From: Oscillospiraceae bacterium
GTDB taxonomy: Bacteria; Bacillota; Clostridia; Oscillospirales; CAG-272
Length of the DNA stretch: 9,032 nucleotides
Reading direction: 5' to 3'
Assembly: GCA_015063655.1 (NCBI GenBank)
Contig: SVTU01000053.1
Span: forward strand, 1 to 9,032
Positions 5,671-9,032 of this stretch are shown piece after piece (the first letter of the stretch is position 1; every line of letters starts with the position of its first letter). The notes beneath the pieces are model-generated. The model did not search any database and was not told the origin of the DNA. It worked only from the letters and a program-made list of their open reading frames with translations. The position numbers were made by a program, and so were the translations under genes.

Positions 5671-8034
5671 TTATTCGTTTTTGGGAAGTGCCGTTACGGT
5701 CACAGTGCTTCCCGCAAGGCCGTCGGCGCAAACGGTGACGGTGACCGTTCCCGGAGTCTTGGTGCGCACCACGGCAAGAGCCGAGCCTCGGAAGGTGTGG
5801 CAGGAGGGGGAGGCGGGGTCATCCTCGGATTTCGGGTCACCGCTGAATACGGCAAGCAGCTCGCCGCCAAGCACGTGGCAGGTGATCTCGTGCGGCTCGC
5901 AGAACACGTGGCGTCCCTTGGCATCCACCATCGTGATGGGAAGGAAGCACAGCGAGCGTCCGTCAGCCAAGAAGGTATCACGCTCGGCACGGATATTGAG
6001 CGCACAGGCAGGTGTTACGGTTTCGAGCGTATGCTCGGCATAGGGCTCGCCGTTTCGGTAGGCCACGGCACGGATATATCCCGTTTGATATACCGTTTGT
6101 ACGGTAGCGATGCCGTCCTTGGGCACGCTTTCTCCTACCTGCTCGCCGTTGACGTACCATACGATGCGATCGGCTGTGGTGTAGACCTCGGCCTCAATGG
6201 GACGCCCTACGTATCGGTCGTCAAAGGTCCAGCATTCCTCCACGTCGTGCCAATGCCAGCGTGTGCCGAAGAAGGGCTCGCCGAAATGCTCGGGATGTGT
6301 AACAAAGATGCGGGGGGCGGTGTTCTTTCGCCAAAGCTCCTCACGAAAATAGGATTGCGGACGGCGGAAGCCGCACAGGTCGTGGTCGCCCTGGAAGCAG
6401 TTGCGCCAGGGATACGGAGCCAAAGAGAGCTTGCCACCCGTGTCGTCGTTGCGCAGCCAGCCAAAGCGCCCTGCTCCCACCTCGCCCATGTTATCGTAGG
6501 CGGTCCAGGTGAAGTCGCCCAGAATATACGGGCTTTCCTCGGTCAGCTTCCAGGATTCATAGAAGAACAGGGGGCGTGTCTCACTGCCCCAAAGCACACG
6601 GTTGGGGTACATCTCGTGCTCAAAGAGATATTTTTTGCGGTAATAGTTGACGCCCACGATATCCAACGGCTCCTCGTAGGGAAGGGTGATGGCGTTGATC
6701 TGCTCGTCCGTGACGTCACGGAAGGTGGCTTGCACGTAATCCCGATACTCCTCGGGGTCAATATCCTCGGGTCTGTTGCGTCTGACAAAGCCCTTTTGGA
6801 GTGCTGAGGTAACAAAGCGGGTGGTGTCGTATTTGCGTATCTCATCGCTCAGGCGGCGGCTCCATGCCGCCATATCGCCCGTGCCGTTGATCTCCAAGAT
6901 CTCATTTCCGATGGAGTAACTGAATACGCAGGGGTGATTGCGGTCACGCATCACCATATAGGATATATCCCGTGCCCACCAATCGGCAAAGAAGAGATGG
7001 TAATCGTACAGGGGCTTACCGAGATTCCAGCAGTCGAAGGCCTCGTCCATGACGATTACGCCCAAGCGGTCACAGGCTTCCAACAACGCCAGAGAGGGCG
7101 GATTGTGAGCGGTGCGAACAGCGTTGAAGCCCGCCTCCTTGAGAATGCGAAGCTTGCGCTCCTCGGCGTCGGGATAGGCGGCGGCACCCAGCTCGCCGTG
7201 GTCGTGGTGAATACATCCGCCCCTCAGCTTGATGGGCTTGCCGTTAAGAAGCAAGCCTTGCTCGGCATTGGCACTGACCGTGCGGATGCCAAAGGCGTTC
7301 TCGCAGGTGTCGGTGACCTCACCGTTCTTTTTGACGGTGGTAACGAGCGTATACAGATGGGGCGTATCGGGCGACCAAAGGCGGGGAGAGGAGACGGTCA
7401 GGCGGTGCGTGCCGTGCGTTTTCTCCTTATCCGTAACGTGCAGGTCCGTTTCCTCACGGCAAAGCACGGTGTCGCCATCATATACGGCAAAGCACAGGCT
7501 GACGTCGGCGTCCTCATCGGCGCTGACGTCATATTGCAGCAGAAGCGTGGCCTTTTCCTCGTCAGCCTGCTCGGTGGAAACAAACAGATCCCACGGCTCA
7601 ATGCGGACCTCTCCGCCCTCCCACAAAAAGACGTCACGGTACAGGCCGTTGCCTGAATACCAGCGGGAGGAGAAGGGAAGCGGATGCGTGGCAATGACCA
7701 GCTTATTGGAAAGCGAGGGGCGCACGTGCTTTGTCAGCTCCACAAGAAAGGGGGTGTAGCCGTGTGGATGCATGGCAAGCTGATGCTCGTTGAAGGTGAC
7801 GTGTGCGCACATATACGCTCCGTCAAGGTTGAGAATGTAGTGCTTGCCCCCCTGTAGCGTCAGGTGCTTGACGTAGCGACCGACGGTATCGGGATAAAAG
7901 CCGTTGCTCGGGGATAGTGACGGGTCACGCTTCTGGAATATCTGGTAATCATGGGGGAGATCTACATGCTCATACGGCGTTTTATGTGATTCGTTTCGGA
8001 ATAGCCAATTCTCGGAAATACCAATTTTTTTCAT
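5671..8034 (-). CDS. Glycoside hydrolase family 2 (beta-galactosidase/beta-glucuronidase-like), cytoplasmic
   Basis: 787 residues with no signal peptide, so likely intracellular, acting on imported oligosaccharides. Domain order: GH2 sugar-binding jelly roll (about 40-145, with the SRWYSGNGLYRDVFL signature at 123-137); Ig-like GH2 domain (about 146-250); TIM barrel (about 255-560). In the barrel, AHNPPSLALLEACDRLG and MDEAFDCW are family signatures, Glu378 in SIGNEI is the acid/base and Glu485 in LWGSETRP the nucleophile. Then come a DUF4982-like domain (about 605-670) and a C-terminal Ig-like domain (about 675-785). ATG 8032-8034 has AAGGAGG (8041-8047) at 6 nt. The gene stands alone, divergent from an AraC regulator that probably controls it. 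Retaining beta-glycosidase chemistry follows from the family. Architecture favours beta-galactosidase, but the sugar cannot be read from sequence alone. The gene appears intact. Confidence 0.93.
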   Translation of the reverse strand: MKKIGISENWLFRNESHKTPYEHVDLPHDYQIFQKRDPSLSPSNGFYPDTVGRYVKHLTLQGGKHYILNLDGAYMCAHVTFNEHQLAMHPHGYTPFLVELTKHVRPSLSNKLVIATHPLPFSSRWYSGNGLYRDVFLWEGGEVRIEPWDLFVSTEQADEEKATLLLQYDVSADEDADVSLCFAVYDGDTVLCREETDLHVTDKEKTHGTHRLTVSSPRLWSPDTPHLYTLVTTVKKNGEVTDTCENAFGIRTVSANAEQGLLLNGKPIKLRGGCIHHDHGELGAAAYPDAEERKLRILKEAGFNAVRTAHNPPSLALLEACDRLGVIVMDEAFDCWNLGKPLYDYHLFFADWWARDISYMVMRDRNHPCVFSYSIGNEILEINGTGDMAAWSRRLSDEIRKYDTTRFVTSALQKGFVRRNRPEDIDPEEYRDYVQATFRDVTDEQINAITLPYEEPLDIVGVNYYRKKYLFEHEMYPNRVLWGSETRPLFFYESWKLTEESPYILGDFTWTAYDNMGEVGAGRFGWLRNDDTGGKLSLAPYPWRNCFQGDHDLCGFRRPQSYFREELWRKNTAPRIFVTHPEHFGEPFFGTRWHWHDVEECWTFDDRYVGRPIEAEVYTTADRIVWYVNGEQVGESVPKDGIATVQTVYQTGYIRAVAYRNGEPYAEHTLETVTPACALNIRAERDTFLADGRSLCFLPITMVDAKGRHVFCEPHEITCHVLGGELLAVFSGDPKSEDDPASPSCHTFRGSALAVVRTKTPGTVTVTVCADGLAGSTVTVTALPKNE

Positions 8035-8070
8035 AATGTGCCTCCTTGGGGTTGATTTTCTTTGATTATT

Positions 8071-8093
8071 GTGCTAATATAATTATATTGCAC
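8071..8093. promoter_or_regulatory. Near-palindrome over the GH2 -10 box, candidate operator
   Basis: A 14-bp perfect palindrome, AATATAATTATATT (8076-8089), is flanked by GTGC (8071-8074) and GCAC (8090-8093), with a single unpaired T at 8075. It covers the GH2 -10 box and the araC -35 box, so a bound protein would affect both promoters. AraC-family proteins usually bind direct repeats, so the palindrome may serve another factor or be partly a by-product of AT richness. Confidence 0.4.
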
Positions 8094-8110
8094 ATATATG
8101 ACGATGTAAA
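8082..8110 (-). promoter_or_regulatory. Sigma-A promoter of the GH2 gene
   Basis: On the minus strand, TTTACA (8105-8110), a 17-nt spacer and TATAAT (8082-8087). The start would be near 8075, about 40 nt before the GH2 ATG. The core elements are close to consensus, so control by repression or by a CRP/CcpA-like layer is as plausible as activation by the AraC protein. Confidence 0.7.
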
Positions 8111-8145
8111 TGTATAATATTGCATTGCTATTGAAATATCTTGCA
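8085..8145 (+). repeat. Repeated ATATTGCA sites, candidate AraC half-sites
   Basis: ATATTGCA occurs at 8085-8092 and 8117-8124, 32 bp apart, or about three helical turns, which places both copies on the same DNA face. A looser copy, ATATCTTGCA, lies at 8136-8145 next to the araC start, and the reverse-complement-like TGCTAATAT is at 8072-8080. Same-orientation repeats fit the two-HTH binding mode of AraC proteins. The assignment is inference. Confidence 0.4.
8088..8118 (+). promoter_or_regulatory. Probable promoter of the araC-family gene
   Basis: TATAAT (8113-8118) is a perfect -10 box. The best -35 is TTGCAC (8088-8093) with a long 19-nt spacer, so this promoter should be weaker than the GH2 promoter it overlaps. 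Transcription would start near 8125, about 34 nt before the ATG. Confidence 0.5.
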
Positions 8146-8158
8146 AAAGGAGACGAGC

Positions 8159-8944
8159 ATGAGATCGATATATACCTATACCGTTTCGCCCTCTGCGGCT
8201 CGGTATCCCATTCAATTATTTTCGGCCAGCATACGGCATACGCAAGAGACGGTTGTGCGCGCCGAGGGGCGCACACCGGTTCACCAAATACTGTGGATTG
8301 TAGAGGGACACGGCCGTTTGGTGTGTGACGGTCAGACATATTCTCTTGCTGAGGGAACGGCATTTTACTTGGCGGTGGGGAAGGCGGCAGCGTATTATGA
8401 TGAGGGAGGACTTGTCAGCGGCTTCCTTACCGTTAAGGGGGACACGGCCGATGCCCTTGGCGCACTGGCGCCAAACGGCATGCTGTTGCTCCAAGGGACA
8501 GACGTCGAATGGTATACCAATAAGACAAGGCAGATTATGGAGGCGTACTGCGCGGAGAATCTGGGAAAGGGGTCAGCTCTGTGTTATGCCTTTTTTGTGG
8601 AATTCCTCTCGCAAACGGCGAGGGAAGAAACCTATCTTGACGGCGTTCTGTCGTATCTTCACACTCATTTTTCCGAAAAGCTGACTTTGGAGATGCTCGC
8701 TAAGAGGGCGTGCGTTTCGGTCTCCAAGCTGTGCCACGATTTTCGGGCGCAATACGGAAAAACGGTGTTTGCATGCCTGATGGAGATGCGCTTGCAGTAT
8801 GCACAAAACGTATTGCTTTCGGACAGGCGTATTCGTATAGGGGAGCTTGCCGAGGAGAGCGGCTTCGGCGATGTGGGTTATTTTTGCCGTTCCTATAAAA
8901 GCCGTTACGGGAAAACCCCGGCCGAGGAGCAGGGAAGAAAATAA
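8159..8944 (+). CDS. AraC-family transcriptional regulator
   Basis: 261 residues. The ATG at 8159 is preferred over an in-frame TTG 18 nt upstream, because that TTG overlaps the strong AAAAGGAG (8145-8152) that serves the ATG at 6 nt. The N-terminal half is cupin-like and probably senses a sugar: VHQILWIVEGHGRLVCDGQ at about 41-59, then the SLAEGTAFYLAVG turn. The C-terminal 95 residues are the double helix-turn-helix DNA-binding domain. The first HTH is around LTLEMLAKRACVSVSKLCHDF (about 176-195). The second is around RIGELAEESGFGDVGYFCRSYKS (about 226-248), ending in the family's RYGKTPAEEQ. It is divergent from the GH2 gene with 124 bp between the starts, the usual layout for a local activator or repressor of a glycosidase and of itself. 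The inducer is unknown. Confidence 0.93.
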   Translation: MRSIYTYTVSPSAARYPIQLFSASIRHTQETVVRAEGRTPVHQILWIVEGHGRLVCDGQTYSLAEGTAFYLAVGKAAAYYDEGGLVSGFLTVKGDTADALGALAPNGMLLLQGTDVEWYTNKTRQIMEAYCAENLGKGSALCYAFFVEFLSQTAREETYLDGVLSYLHTHFSEKLTLEMLAKRACVSVSKLCHDFRAQYGKTVFACLMEMRLQYAQNVLLSDRRIRIGELAEESGFGDVGYFCRSYKSRYGKTPAEEQGRK

Positions 8945-9032
8945 GCAGGCTTGCTGTCCTTTTTGACAACAAGTTCGTTTTTTTACCTTTTGCGCTGTAT
9001 TGTGTTGCTTTTTTACCTGCTGTCTTGTGCCA
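8945..9032. other. T-rich non-coding tail after the araC-family gene
   Basis: No gene is seen. The stretch holds several T-runs and a weak repeat: TTTTTTACC at 8979-8987 and again at 9009-9017 (30 bp apart), each followed by a GCTGT...TTGTG-like segment. T-runs after very short GC stems (for example AGCA/TGCT near 8944-8955) might end the araC transcript, but no convincing terminator hairpin is present. Confidence 0.4.

Noticed and set aside
5797..6807. Open frame of 336 codons antisense to the GH2 gene
   Set aside because: The opposite strand encodes a complete GH2 enzyme with both catalytic residues. This frame has no start signal or recognisable domain.

Overview
The window looks like chromosomal DNA of a Gram-positive, probably gut-associated Clostridia-type Firmicute (taxonomy is inference). 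The reasons are strong AGGAGG-type ribosome binding sites, near-consensus TTGACA/TATAAT promoters, a surface protein with InlB-type (Listeria-Bacteroides) beta-repeats and a C-terminal membrane anchor, and a GH2/AraC sugar-use pair. No tRNA, rRNA, insertion sequence or CRISPR array is visible.

Layout. (1) Positions 1-1835, minus strand: the start of a nucleotide-sugar operon. Its first gene is an RfbH/DdhC/AscC-like CDP-4-keto-6-deoxyglucose-3-dehydratase, recognised by a histidine in place of the PLP lysine and by an iron-sulfur cysteine motif. After 18 nt comes a TPP-dependent acetolactate-synthase-like gene that is cut by the window edge. The pairing suggests a branched-chain 3,6-dideoxyhexose of the yersiniose type (YerE-like chemistry) for a surface glycan. 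(2) Positions 1836-2146: a divergent intergenic region with one sigma-A promoter in each direction. The RfbH-side leader contains a terminator-like hairpin that could act as an attenuator. (3) Positions 2147-5605, plus strand: a 1152-residue secreted, membrane-anchored mosaic protein. It has a signal peptide, an N-terminal domain, a tyrosine-rich 17-residue tandem repeat predicted to be helical, a Pro-rich linker, InlB-like repeats, a transmembrane helix and a very basic tail. (4) A 17-bp perfect hairpin separates it from the convergent gene. (5) Positions 5671-8034, minus strand: a cytoplasmic glycoside hydrolase family 2 enzyme with both catalytic glutamates. (6) Positions 8035-8158: a compact divergent regulatory region with overlapping promoters and repeated ATATTGCA sites. 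(7) Positions 8159-8944, plus strand: an AraC-family regulator, the likely local controller of the GH2 gene. (8) Positions 8945-9032: T-rich non-coding DNA.

How it fits together. The left half concerns the cell surface: glycan sugar synthesis and, divergently, a large surface protein. The right half is an independent sugar-catabolism module (regulator plus intracellular glycosidase). The least familiar element is the surface protein, above all its exact 17-residue tyrosine repeat (Tyr spacing 7-7-3).
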